Below the pieces are notes generated by a model. That model worked only from the letters and a program-made list of their open reading frames with translations, made no database searches and was not told where the DNA came from. Shown one piece after another: positions 50,001 to 60,046 of a DNA stretch of 64,000 bases. Position numbers and translations under genes: made by a program. The number at the start of each line of letters is the position of its first letter. Positions within the stretch are counted from its first letter, which is position 1. The stretch comes from Branchiostoma floridae (taxonomy: Eukaryota > Chordata > Leptocardii > Amphioxiformes > Branchiostomatidae): positions 17,022,599 to 17,086,598 of the forward strand of contig NC_049987.1 of NCBI RefSeq assembly GCF_000003815.2, in the 5' to 3' direction.

Positions 50001-50734
50001 GGAAGGCCTATCTACCACCCAAAACCTAGATCATAACATGTCTAGAGCACGAGATGGAAAACCCAGAATTTCAGCTGCAGTACCAAGGAAAGCCACCAGG
50101 GAGTTCAACATTAATCATTTCTTTGATAGAACATGACCTGCGAACATACCAAGTTTTATGACAATTCATTCATAGCTGCTTTAGTCCTTTTGTTATACTA
50201 CATACACATACTAGTATACTTTTATACATTACCTAAGATATAACGTGCTCGGTGTAGGTATTAATTATTAGCTCCTGTATCAGATATGCTTGATTTTCTA
50301 GATGAAGTCTGTAAATTACCAATATGTGTTTGAAATGTTGATTGCTAGCATTTGAATGTCGCGACCTACATACAGAAAATCACACTCATTTCTCTGTGGG
50401 TGTTCCCGCGCCTGTTTCTCGGTAATTGAGGCATTGCCACTCCAAACCAATTACAGGTCGCGACCAATTAGAATCTGCATAATTAAACACCATCAACTGC
50501 CAATCAATTGTCATTTGATACAGTAATTTCTTTGCCCAAAATATTCTTGTTCAAGCTTTTAATCGTCGTTATGTCGGTCGTATCTTCGGTGACCCAGAGT
50601 GACATGGATTAATACTTGATCTACCAATGAACGTAAGTCACCTCTATCCCGGCTGCCGCCAACATCAGCCGGACACTCTCGGCCTGCCCTCGGCCGTTGA
50701 AGTAGGTCAGCTTCGGTTTTCCCGGCTCGGACAT
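43966..50734 (-). CDS. glutathione S-transferase, alpha-like (six exons, 220 residues)
   Basis: A cytosolic enzyme that joins glutathione to electrophiles. On the minus strand, exons 50642-50734, 48996-49047, 48461-48593, 47215-47350, 45489-45620 and 43966-44082 join in phase to exactly 220 residues, the usual length. The thioredoxin-like half (1-85) has the catalytic Tyr11 in LTYFNGRGQAE, the ETKDELEKLR stretch and the cis-proline in QLPLLEINGVKLVQ (Pro58). The helical half (about 95-220) has the N-capping TFADVALLE (T154, D157) and a C-terminal RKPPADDKYVE typical of the alpha class. The loop that usually reads Q-[ST]-[RN]-A-I reads QVGAI here (Q69, V70), which removes a glutathione-contacting hydroxyl. 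It converges with the opsin. Introns carry mobile repeats. Confidence 0.95.
44083..45488. other. GST intron 5, no further gene supported
   Basis: Mostly unremarkable. A short LARKMRISKR-like reading near 44830-44860 resembles a transposase helix-turn-helix but is surrounded by stops. Confidence 0.35.
45489..45620 (-). CDS. GST exon 5
   Basis: Acceptor AACTTTTTGCAG, donor TTGGAG|GTGGGG. 44 codons, with FLVGTGMTFADVALLEPLLT. Confidence 0.93.
45648..46563. mobile_element. TIR element with internal ~190-bp tandem units in GST intron 4
   Basis: Ends CAGAGGCGGCGGCA and TGCCGCCGCCACTG are inverted with one mismatch, and both are flanked by ATTGT, a likely 5-bp target duplication. Inside are about four diverged units (GAAATTTTGAAATC, CTCTGAAACG, GACTAAGCTAAGT, GCGCCGGAGGCG), and C/G runs near both ends. 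It begins only 28 bases from exon 5. Confidence 0.8.
46785..47200. repeat. ~50-bp minisatellite beside GST exon 4
   Basis: About seven imperfect units with GCTGGTGTGTTACGCCGAAG, GGTTATACCGGCTATA and AGATACAGATACAG. It ends within 20 bases of the exon 4 donor. Confidence 0.85.
47215..47350 (-). CDS. GST exon 4
   Basis: Acceptor ATTCTTTCAG, donor GAGCAG|GTCAAT. It encodes CDMLAEGARDFNEIFNALPF to WLPIFEQ, the first helices of the C-terminal domain. Confidence 0.93.
47351..48460. other. GST intron 3, no further gene
   Basis: No recognised repeat or exon. Confidence 0.4.
48461..48593 (-). CDS. GST exon 3
   Basis: Acceptor TGTTGTTCCAG, donor GCTAA|GTACGC. It encodes GGDLLFLQLPLLEINGVKLV through LYGKNNVESA, the glutathione-site half. 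Confidence 0.93.
48730..48865. repeat. short CACGTGRCCGGCA repeats in GST intron 2
   Basis: Five imperfect units of about 22 bases (GAGATAACACGTGGCCGGCA), each with a CACGTG E-box. Confidence 0.7.
48996..49047 (-). CDS. GST exon 2
   Basis: Acceptor TCTTTTTCAG-like (TTTTTCAG), donor GAAG|GTAAGT. It encodes FDEKYVETKDELEKLRE plus one base. Confidence 0.93.
49048..50641. other. GST intron 1
   Basis: No exon. 49950-50165 is an inverse-strand copy of the CTAGCGGCTT / GGTACTGCAG dispersed family (GCTGCAGTACCAAGGAAAGC). Confidence 0.45.
50642..50734 (-). CDS. GST exon 1
   Basis: 31 codons from ATG (MSEPGKPKLTYFNGRGQAES) to GIE; donor GAG|GTGACT, phase 0. A longer upstream open frame is 5' UTR reading. 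Confidence 0.92.
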
Positions 50735-51573
50735 ACTGGTCGTCTCGGTCAGCTCTCTGGTCAAACTACAGACATAAAGACACAAGAACATCTTCTCAAT
50801 CTTTAGTAATATTGAACAAAGGCGGTAGCTAGGAATGGAAAGGTTTATAAGCAACAAGTATTATCTAGTTTGCAGCACGTAAAAATCATCCATGATCATG
50901 ATAATTCTACTTTTTACGTATTACATGAGGCCTGGTCGCATTCATCGTACGATTGTCGTACGATTGCAAATTGCAGTGGTCATTCTTGGCATAGTCTTAC
51001 GTACACATAGTCGTACAGCAGGTAGCTGTCCTATTACGGAAATGTTGTCTTACATTATAGATCCGTGTCTATGACAATCTTCTGGAAAATTCTACGACAT
51101 CAACGAAGATCGTACCACTGCCCGCGACAAATGTGACCACACCTTTAACGATAAATGGTCTCGAACAATATGGCCGCAAAAAGATGCCTCCAAATCCTAA
51201 AATGAACCTTCGGAAGCAAAGTATGTCCTCTGTAGGTGCTCTGAAGAAAACAACTGTCTGTGTTGATTCAGACTACACAGTACAATCCAGGCTCTTGTGT
51301 GGGCAGCCGGATGTTTGTATAAAGATGACTGAGGAAGCGGATGTGCATGTCTGATGAGTGACGTTCGTATAAGAGTTATGTGGACAGCGATTATAGAGAG
51401 AGCAAGCTTACACGCCGACATGTATCAAATGTCATAGAAGTACAGCGGCTTTACCTCTCCAGAGTGCTGAAAATCTTGCAGTTGTGTCGCGTCTTATTGA
51501 TTTTATCCAGATCTACCAGGCAATGCAATCTCACATAAAGAAGATGATTGTTGAATGTATCATTTATCATTCC
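50735..51573. other. upstream of GST, no gene recognised
   Basis: A weak inverted pair GGCCTGGTCGCATT / ATGTGACCACACC bounds 50930-51145, possibly an old MITE. Confidence 0.35.
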
Positions 51574-51794
51574 CATCCTTCTACACTGGGAAATCCAACA
51601 GCGAAACCGCCAGTTTGGATGTACCCTGCTTTCTCAACCGTCACCCTTATTTCCTGATAGCCCTGCTTATAAATATTAATGAGCTTACCCTTATATATGC
51701 GAGACCTCTTTTGAAACTAAGAGTGACGGTTGAGAAAGCAGCGGTACATCCAGACTGGCGGTTTCGCCGTTGGATGCCCCTGCGCAGGAGGATG
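51574..51794. mobile_element. TIR element (MITE), clean copy
   Basis: Ends CATCCTTCTACACTGGGAAA and CCCCTGCGCAGGAGGATG. The arms of about 90 bases share GCGAAACCGCCAGT, GGATGTACC and GCTTTCTCAACCGTCAC; about 65 bases of unpaired loop. Sister of 28817-29162. Confidence 0.82.
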
Positions 51795-52762
51795 ATCATT
51801 CCATGAAATCCATGAAGCATATGCAAATGATAAAGATTAGCCCTACGACAGATCACATAGTGTAAGGTCGTTTTTTTGTATATTTGTATAAACCAGTTTA
51901 TAGTTTCCAGATATTGTGCCGGAAAAGATGCCGTATGCAGCGAAAGGAATTGTGTTGAAACGACGACAAAAACATAACTGTGATGAATTCTACTAGAACT
52001 GTATACTATGTATACGGTCCCATTTGCACTAGTGTCCATATGGGTTGTAGCACCGGCCAGGCTCTGAGGCCGGATAGCCCTCTAAGGTTTACGATTACGT
52101 GACGGTGTCTGTTTGTTGCCGGGTCCCATGTTAATTTTAAGTGCTAGTTTGATAAAAATTGGCCCTTCTAAGCCCCAAATTATCCCGGTGACCGCAGGAT
52201 GTCCTACGGGGCCACATAAACGTCACGCCCGAACTTGCAAAAAGTCTCCTTTTTCCATTTGTGACCGTAACATACCATAGTTTCCCTCTAAGTCACAAAA
52301 TCTATTATCCAAGTCACGCATACTAGCCAAATGTCTCGTTTTAATAGGTCCCGTGCCTGCCGCGGTAAAAGGTTTATCTGCATGCCAATGATAAGGGTAA
52401 ACCATTATGTCACATTTGTTTCGTCTCTAACACTAGTGTTGCGTAGGGCCCACCCGGTAAAAGAACGGCTGATTCGTAAAAAAGATCCTAACGGTTATAC
52501 AAGGGATTTGCAGTCGTTCAGAAGAAACTAGAACACTATGCATTTTATATGCCTCTAAAGGCCTTTGCGATCATGATGATTTCTTCTTCTGTATTAAAAT
52601 ATTACTACCAATAATCATCAAGAGCCATTCATTCAAAAGAATACTCTTTATCCAACCACTGACACTGTTGCAACTCATAACGTTTAATGGAGCACTATTT
52701 GATGATGATTGAATTCTAATCAAATCAAGGGATATGTGAGCATATTTTCTATTAACAAAAGA
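51795..52762. other. no gene recognised
   Basis: 52060-52165 is a reduced copy of the GGTGGACTGCC family (TGTTGCCGGGTCCCATGTTA). Confidence 0.4.
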
Positions 52763-52865
52763 NNNNNNNNNNNNNNNNNNNNNNNNNNNNNNNNNNNNNN
52801 NNNNNNNNNNNNNNNNNNNNNNNNNNNNNNNNNNNNNNNNNNNNNNNNNNNNNNNNNNNNNNNNN
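52763..52865. other. assembly gap (103 N)
   Basis: Run of N; its true length is unknown. Confidence 1.
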
Positions 52866-53407
52866 GCTTTTGGTCATGATGATTATCAAGTGAGGGGATA
52901 CGTAAGGGATTACTTGTCAATCTCCATATCTATGGCTGTAATGAAAAAGTAAGACATGGTCATCTTTCATTCATAGCAAAATCGATAATCATTGTCATGA
53001 AAGCCCTCGAATGAACGGCAGGATATCAGAAGAGTTATAGGGCTCGATTAATCAGGGTAATTTAAGAAGGGAAAATTAACAGCAAGTCGTATTGGTAGTT
53101 AAGATCACCATGGATAGATTCTTAATAGAGGAGAAATTTCTTGAAACAACAGAATATGTCATATTTTATGACATCTTTGCGTGTTTTGCGACAGCTTGAA
53201 ATGTTCCTTGCGATAGTGCTGTCACCCATTTTTTGGCAGCTACCTACTGGAAGCAAACTTATCTGCAAAAAATATCTGTTCAAAATTCAAAAGCCTAGGC
53301 TTTGGCCACCTGGCATTATTTCCAAGAATGACCTGTCGCGCGAAATAACATGTTACTAGTCAGTGGGCAGCCTTGCTTGCATGTTATTAAGCAGGTTCAC
53401 TGTTTAA
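52866..53407. other. no gene recognised
   Basis: No recognised repeat or exon. Confidence 0.3.
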
Positions 53408-53735
53408 ACTGCGCATGCGTAGCGAGATGCATGTGGGTAATATGTCCGTAAGTAAAACGTCCGTTTTGCTGATATTACCCTCGTTGTTAATTTCTGCCTG
53501 AGCATGCGCAATATAAACCATGAAAGACATAAAATGATGAAACAAAAAAGCTTTCATACTTCCGAGTACGCATGTGCAACGAAAGGCAACTGTGGGTAAT
53601 ATGTAAAGGCCCCTGACTTGTAAACATTACCCTGTCTCGACGATCTCCAGACGTGCTTTGTTTATGTCTCAGGAGGTAGGGGCACCTTTGCTACATTACC
53701 CACAATCCCTGTCGCCGCGCATGCGTACTCGGAAG
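53408..53735. repeat. two adjacent GCGCATGCG-bearing palindromic elements
   Basis: Unit 1 (53410-53512) has TGCGCATGCG..GGGTAATAT mirrored by GATATTACCC..GCATGCGCA. Unit 2 (53567-53733) has ACTTCCGAGTACGCATG..GGGTAATAT mirrored by ACATTACCC..GCATGCGTACTCGGAAG. Non-coding. Confidence 0.7.
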
Positions 53736-54790
53736 CGTGATAGGCTTATAAAATCGTTGCGTGTTGCTGCCATCAATAGAATATCATTAGTGCGGCCTTG
53801 CCCCGTACAGCACGTGGTGCTGACATCACAAGGCTTTATAATTCAAGTCACGGCGTCTGGCACTCTCAACAGGATGATTGGTCTTTCAATGCGGTAATTT
53901 GTTCCCTTTCACCTACATAAATGGCAGTTTTATCCCTTAAAGGTTACCGCAGTTTTAGAGCGCATCAGATGCTGTTCTCTTATTCCTGATACAAGAGAAT
54001 TGTCGATAATAACGTTCCATGTAATAGAAGCACGATCCATCAATACCACGTGCACACATGAAGAAAGGTTACGGAAATGTCATATTTGTCTTTCACGTCG
54101 CATCCAAGAAATCTACTGACAAATATTCATCCGCCTTTGATAAGCCTTTACGTATAAAATATCTATTTTCCTGACATGATGTGAATGTGGCATGCTCGCT
54201 AATAATCTATCCCCTAAGGACTAATTAAAGGGTATGATTTAGCTATTAGCGGAACCCCCGAAAGATCTACGCCTAACAAGGGACTGCTGTTTTTGTGTAC
54301 AGAACACATCAATGTTCTCGTTATGGTTGCTAGTATCAAATTATTCCATGCACCTGCGTCCCTCTTTCACGATCCGGTGTGTGCACATGTGAGTTTTGAT
54401 CAAAGTCTTTTCATAGTCAAATTTTGTACATTTCTTGAACGTTTATCTCGAAAATGGCGCCGTTTTGACAAAAAACAATCTTCAATTGAAAAAAGCGAGC
54501 TATTTTAGGAAGCCACCAAAATACATTCTTATTTCTTTGCCTTTACATATGGAAAGAAGGCTAAACTACCGCTATTGCCAAAGAAACTGCGCCATATGAA
54601 AAAAGAGGGTTCTTTTTCTTCCACTGTTAAATAATGTCAAACACAACAAGGTTTAGAACCTTAGCGACTGATTTTAGAGTAGCCACGTGTGTCATCTTGT
54701 CATTGTTTTATATGCTTTGTATTATTCACATGGTTATTTGTGAGTATGCCAAATAGCAGTTACTCTTTAAGCAACTGAATATAATTTTGT
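53736..54790. other. no gene recognised
   Basis: No recognised repeat or exon. Confidence 0.35.
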
Positions 54791-54940
54791 GAACTGTCAG
54801 ACGTTTTGGATAGCCTCCACTATCTTCCGTCAGTGACACTGAACAGATCTGTTGAAGATAATCTATACCTATTCTTCAAGAGATCTACTGAGTGTCACTG
54901 ACAAAAGGTAGTGACTGCTACCTGAAACGTCTGACAGTTT
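54791..54940. repeat. 150-base TIR element, AACTGTCAGACGTTT ends
   Basis: AACTGTCAGACGTTT (54792-54806) is exactly inverted at 54925-54939. GTGTCACTGA and AGTGACACTGA words inside are also inverted. The GAAACGTC end recalls the 27.2-28.4 kb cluster. Confidence 0.75.
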
Positions 54941-55055
54941 ACAAACAAGAAAGCTTTTAAAAAAAGCTGGCCGGGGCGCATTTGGAAGGACTACCTCAAA
55001 ATTTCATGTTGTGTTCCAGTAAAATGTGCATCATTATTAAACTAGAAGTTTATAT

Positions 55056-55502
55056 CTAAAATCTATGGGAAGTTGGCTGGAAACCTTTGTTCACTGGTAT
55101 AATTGGATTTTCCGGCGTACTTTTGTGGGCGGAATTGTATCCCTTGTGTGCGCTGTGTGCCGGATATAAAAATCGTAAAAGAAACTCCGGTGCGAGACCA
55201 CAGCCAAAGGCGGGAAGAGGTCCCGGATGTGCATTGTCGTTCTTTCTTCTGCTCACAGGTCTCATTTGCTTTCTTTGCTTTGTATGATGTTCTTTGTTCT
55301 GCAAGACTCTCTGTCTTCTGTTGATAGGTTTGTTTTTCTTGTTTGTCCTTGCATATTGCGCTTTGGATTGCAAGACCTTGCACTTTTTTATCATTTAAAT
55401 TTGATGCTGCATTTGGTGACATTACTAATTGATTCAAGAGGCCTTCATTCCTGTTCTCTGGCATAGCACTTGGATGTTTGCTTGTGGTGCATGGCACAAT
55501 GT
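55056..55502 (-). pseudogene. basic Lys/Arg/Gln-rich segment downstream of the protease, frame-broken
   Basis: Read on the minus strand after the gap: SPNAASNLNDKKVQG, then QQKTESLAEQRTSYKAKKAN and EQKKERQ, a charged repeat-like stretch of the kind that precedes replication or helicase parts in some transposon proteins. A second frame (55056-55394) carries NKKNKPINRRQRVLQNKEHH over the same bases, so at least one frame is not real or there is a shift. The link to the protease crosses the gap and is not proven. Confidence 0.4.
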
Positions 55503-55602
55503 NNNNNNNNNNNNNNNNNNNNNNNNNNNNNNNNNNNNNNNNNNNNNNNNNNNNNNNNNNNNNNNNNNNNNNNNNNNNNNNNNNNNNNNNNNNNNNNNNN
55601 NN
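55503..55602. other. assembly gap (100 N)
   Basis: Run of N that interrupts the protease element; translations across it have no meaning. Confidence 1.
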
Positions 55603-56291
55603 ATAGAAGAAACATTGCTAGTCAGATTGATAATGTGTATACCAGTAGGTTCAACTGATAAGAAAACATTTTCTGCTTGTACTGGGACAACCTCAAAATT
55701 GCATGTTGTGTTCCAGTTAAGTTGTTGCAAGAATGAAACTAGATTGCTGTTTGAACTGTGCATGCTTAAAGTAGAAGTGCCATGGCTATCTGGCAATGCT
55801 GTTATGGGACTTCTGGCATGTGAGTCATAAACAAAATACTTGTTATCAGCGTGCAACAATGCTACTGTTGAACCAGTTATTCCATGTGCTGTTATGAAAA
55901 GACAAGTGTTGGATTCAGCAAATGCTGCTTCTAGGGCTTTCTTTAAGGTGTAATAAGGATAGACTGCTTCTGTGGCAAATATGTCTCCAGTGTAAGACTC
56001 TTTTATTGATACACGTACAGTATTGTTGTAAAGTTGCAAATAGTCTGGAATATCATCAACGGAGAGGAACTCCACACCAGATCTTAGTGATGGTTTTATG
56101 TAGGTGTATAGTGCATCTCCTTGAAAAAGTACACCATCAAGGTCTGTACTTGTCCAGGTAATTGCTTGTCTGCAAGTACTGTGGTTAACAACTGCCATTA
56201 AAGCATTTGCAGTGCATTGTTTGCCTCTATTATCTCCACTGAAAATGATGTCACCTTGGTGGTATTTTCCCGATAAAATAGATTCACACAT
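55603..56291 (-). CDS. cysteine protease, C76/OTU-like, probably transposon-encoded (partial)
   Basis: From ATG at 56291 about 229 residues are open up to the assembly gap. RGKQCTANALMAVV places Cys26 as nucleophile after a Gly-x-Gln. YFVYDSHARS gives Asp156 and His158, a Cys...Asp-x-His arrangement known from the C76 deubiquitinase/deneddylase family and from papain-fold proteases in some animal transposons. Between them lie DDIPDYLQLYNN, ESYTG and CLFITAHG. The likely role is removal of ubiquitin-like tags or processing of the element's own protein; this is inference. The bases after the gap belong to another frame, as the gap length is arbitrary. A 42-bp minisatellite lies just upstream. 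No introns or host-like neighbours are seen. Confidence 0.6.
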
Positions 56292-56333
56292 TGTTCACAA
56301 TATATGTGTTCTTTGCTTGACTTTATTTGCACA

Positions 56334-56640
56334 ATGCACAGTGCTCAGTGGCACGATTGAGTCTGGTGTGTGCAAAATGCACAGTGCTCAATGGCACGAT
56401 TGGTCTGGTGTGTGCAAAATGCACAGTGCTCAATGGCACGATTGGTCTGGTGTGTGCAAAATGCACAGTGCTCAATGGCACGATAGGTCTGGTGTGTGCA
56501 AAATGCACAGTGCTCAATGGCACGATAGGTCTGGTGTGTGCAAAATGCACAGTGCTCAGTGGCACAATTGGTCTGGTGTGTGCAAAATGCAGTGCTCAGT
56601 GGCACGATTGAGTCTGGTATGTGCAAAATGCACAGTGATC
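56334..56640. repeat. 42-bp minisatellite, ~7 copies
   Basis: ATGCACAGTGCTCAATGGCA + CGATTGGTCTGGTGTGTGCA + AA repeats with exact 42-base spacing (56377, 56419, 56461, 56503, 56545, 56587). Since 42 is a multiple of three, several frames stay open on both strands. Confidence 0.95.
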
Positions 56641-57010
56641 AATGATCTGTTAATAGGTCTCAAGGTCTAATTTGGTTGGATCAAGGACTCTCTTTCAAAC
56701 CTCTTTGGTTGGATGCAAAATGTAATGCGTAGATTTCAGCAGAAGAAGTATAAATGTGTACTGTGTAAAATCTTATTGAGTACAGACTTTTGCTAGCTGT
56801 AAGTTTCTGTATATTACTGTGTCACTTGTATATATAGCAGAGAACAGTCTAAGGCGTCACTGAAACAGAAAGAAAATATTGTCTTGATCACATAACATCT
56901 TACTAGTACCAACAAAAAGCAAAAATCTACAAAAGTTCAGGTGTGACATCTTGCCAACTGCTTTGCTGATTGTTTAACAGTTAGCTACAATCTGTTGTTT
57001 TCTACTATTC
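56641..57010. other. no gene recognised
   Basis: No recognised repeat or exon. Confidence 0.3.
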
Positions 57011-57518
57011 TTTGGAAATGTATGTTTTAATGTATTAGAATCCGATCCATCTTTTCAACTTGTACGATATTTTTACAATCAAAAATGCCCTGCATAATGC
57101 CTCGCATCGGCTCAAGCACAGTGCACCATTAAACTATCTAAATTCTCGTCAATCCCCACACACTGGTTTTACTAAAAAAACTATATACCGTTCCTTGGAA
57201 ATATGTTTCAATGTGTCCGAATTCATGATCACTATCTTTTCAAATTGTACGTTACTCTTACGATCGAAAATGTCCTGCAGGACCTCCTGCAGCTGCATAT
57301 ATAGACGCACGCCCCCCTCCCACCCGCACGTAAACTGTTCCAATCGTTGCACAATAAACTTGACTGTATACCCTCCACAAAATCTTTCGTCAAATGTCGT
57401 GCTCATTTTACTCACATGACACTACGCCTTAGAATGTAATGTTATATTTTAATACATCCGAATTCCAGAAAGATAACTTTACAAACTGTACCAATTTCTG
57501 TACGATAAAAATCTCACC
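57011..57518. repeat. three spaced, diverged ~85-base repeats
   Basis: Copies at about 57011-57095, 57193-57280 and 57427-57518 share TTGGAAAT, AATGTRTYMGAATYC, CTTTTCAA-TTGTACG and TTACRATCRAAAATG. Spacers of about 100-150 bases between them are unrelated. CATATATAGACG follows copy 2. Confidence 0.6.
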
Positions 57519-57537
57519 TCCTCCGCACCGTCAACGC

Positions 57538-57752
57538 CCGTGAGGGTATTTACCGGAATAACCCGAAATGACCCGGAATAACCCGGAATAACCGTAATAT
57601 TTCTTGTTCCCATGGCCATATATACATTATTTTATGCCAAAATATTGCATTCTGCGATCTTAACTTATCAAAGCACACTGTATTTCGGTAGCTTTCATCC
57701 TTTATTAAGGTTATTCCGGGTTATTCCGGGTTATTCCGGGTTATTCCGCTAA
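57538..57752. mobile_element. foldback element with 10-bp repeat arms and 10-bp target duplication
   Basis: CCGTCAACGC flanks both sides (57528-57537 and 57753-57762). Inside, GGGTATTTACCGGAATAACC on the left and GGTTATTCCGCTAAATACCC on the right are inverted. The arms consist of tandem CCGGAATAAC units (10 bases), facing inward, about 4 on each side. The loop is about 110 bases, AT-rich. Confidence 0.8.
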
Positions 57753-57934
57753 ATACCCGGACCCGTCAACGCTATCGCAAAATGAACCGTGCGATTTAAC
57801 GACAACTCCTCAAATGTTACATGACCAGTGTTTTACTGCAAATCAAGAAACATTTTCCTTTCCTAGACTTTGCTAATGAGCGCTGCAATGTTTTCTGTAC
57901 GAGTAGAGGTCATGGATAAACAGTATTCTTACAA

Positions 57935-58050
57935 CGTTTATTTGAAGGGCTAAGAAGGGCTGAGAATTGTCGTAAAAACGCACGGTACATTGCGTTTATT
58001 TGAAGGGCTGAGAAGGGCTGAGAATTGTCGTAAAAACGCACGGTACATTT
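57935..58050. repeat. 58-bp tandem duplication
   Basis: Two nearly identical units starting CGTTTATTTGAAGGGCT, each with AATTGTCGTAAAAACGCACG. Confidence 0.9.
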
Positions 58051-58731
58051 TGCGACCATAGCAGACCCATCCAAGGACGAACCATTAAACCGGGGACAAA
58101 GCCGGGCGCCTGCGGCGCCCCGGCAAAAATCATATCCAGTTACTTGAGCAACTGCTATTTGGTGTATCATATCACCTGGATGTCTAACCTTCATCGACTA
58201 TCGCTCGGGCATGTTGTATTTATCGTTGTTGAAATATTATGGGGATCATTACCTATTACACTTTCGACACAAAAATTGAGGAAATAACATTGCAATTATC
58301 TTATTGCATCGACTTCACAACGATAGCTTTTTATTATGATTAATGCGGTAATTGAAGAAGGTTACATAAATATTCGAAAAAAAAAGTTATCATTTAAAAG
58401 AAAAAGAAATTAAAGCCAATCAGTATAACCTGTCATTTTGCCCAACCGAGCTAAGTACAGGTCACAACAGATTCAGAACATAGATGATAGTATCATGGAC
58501 CTAGTGTAACATAGACGTTCGGCTTCTTCTCGCTTCTTGGTAATGGGAAAATGTAGGACTGTATGGGTTTGTCTAAACGCATGAGGAATATAAATTTGTT
58601 AGTGCTACCCATGTGTCTACGTATACAGTGAGGGAATCTACTTTCTATATAGCTGAGTATTTCTATCATTAATACACATAGTGATTTCATCACATTTTAT
58701 CGTATGTAATCCTAACATAGGATTCTATGTA
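58051..58731. other. no gene recognised
   Basis: No recognised repeat or exon. Confidence 0.35.
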
Positions 58732-58831
58732 NNNNNNNNNNNNNNNNNNNNNNNNNNNNNNNNNNNNNNNNNNNNNNNNNNNNNNNNNNNNNNNNNNNNN
58801 NNNNNNNNNNNNNNNNNNNNNNNNNNNNNNN
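58732..58831. other. assembly gap (100 N)
   Basis: Run of N. Confidence 1.
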
Positions 58832-59796
58832 GGTATGTGATAAGCTCATTGCTGTGAGAAGAGTTTTTCGTAAGAAATCGCTCATCATCCAGTTTATCGT
58901 CTTTTCCCACCAGACAAGCGTTAGACAGCCTTGCACGTAGAAGCGTTGGCTTGATGGAAGACCGCCAGCAAGCAAGCTACAGCAGGATCTGTCTTTTGTG
59001 TTGGCACTGTGGAAATTGATGATGTGGATATCCTCCCTTATGTTGGCGGCCCATCTCCAAAGCCCCCGTCACAAATCAAGAGCTTGGCCGACATGTAGGC
59101 TAGTTCAAAATGGTCAATTTCAGACAAAGAGCGACCGACGTCCTGGCGTTTACTAGTGCCTCGGTTGATTTTTAGCAGCTCTTCCGTTGGCATTTAAACC
59201 TCCGCGTGATGTCAGCTGTACACGATATAGACAACAACTTAAACTTTCAGGAATGAAACAGCGAGCCCAGTCCAATTCTGTGACGGGGTAGATTTTTAGC
59301 AAAAAATACGGTCGACGCTCGAACGATTTNNNNNNNNNNNNNNNNNNNNNNNNNNNNNNNNNNNNNNNNNNNNNNNNNNNNNNNNNNNNNNNNNNNNNNN
59401 NNNNNNNNNNNNNNNNNNNNNNNNNNNNNATGGCCAGCATCGCTTGATTTGTGAAGCAGGCTTCCGGGATCGTCGCAACAAAACAAGTAGAAATCTCACT
59501 GCTGCTGCTATTGCCTGCTCATTCATCAGAGCATTTCTGCCCGTTCGTTTCATATTTTGTGGCTAGGGGCTTGGAAATAAGTACTCTTTTGTACTGTACG
59601 CCAAACCAGCGGTACTGTCTATGAAAAGCAATTTCAGTAACCTTGCCTTCAATCAAAAGTAAATCCGGCCGGAAAACATCGTGCGGAAAGACGATGCCTA
59701 TTCTGTTTAGTCACGCTCGAAGCTGCACAAGGGCTTCACTGAAATATGAAGTAGCCAACATTTCAGGTGTCTCAACAAAATGAGAGCGTTTTGTAT
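58832..59796. other. no gene recognised; contains a 100-N gap at 59330-59429
   Basis: Short open frames here are bridged by N and cannot be trusted. Confidence 0.4.
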
Positions 59797-60046
59797 TGGT
59801 GAAATCTCTATTGGATATCAGACTATTCATGGATAAATTGAAGTATACAATCGAAATATGGAATCCTGAGGGCGCGTCATTATATCTACGTAGATACTGT
59901 ATGTAATATTTGCTTAATACGTGGTGAAATCTCAATTGGATATCAGACTATTCATGGATAAATTGAAGTATACAGCTGAAATATGGAATCCTGAGGGCGC
60001 GTCATTATACGTAAATACTGTATGTAATGTTTGCTTAATACGTATC
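59797..60046. repeat. 125-bp tandem duplication
   Basis: Units at 59797 and 59922 share TTGGATATCAGACTATTCAT, GGAATCCTGAGGGCGCGTCA and TTTGCTTAATACGT. Confidence 0.92.

Noticed and set aside
55434-55830. Proteins translated across the N gap
   Set aside because: Gap size is a placeholder, so the frame after it is arbitrary.
56334-56640. CRISPR-like array
   Set aside because: Direct tandem units without unique spacers in a eukaryotic context.
56212-56670. 152-codon repeat protein over the 42-bp minisatellite
   Set aside because: All frames are open because of unit length; no flanking signals.
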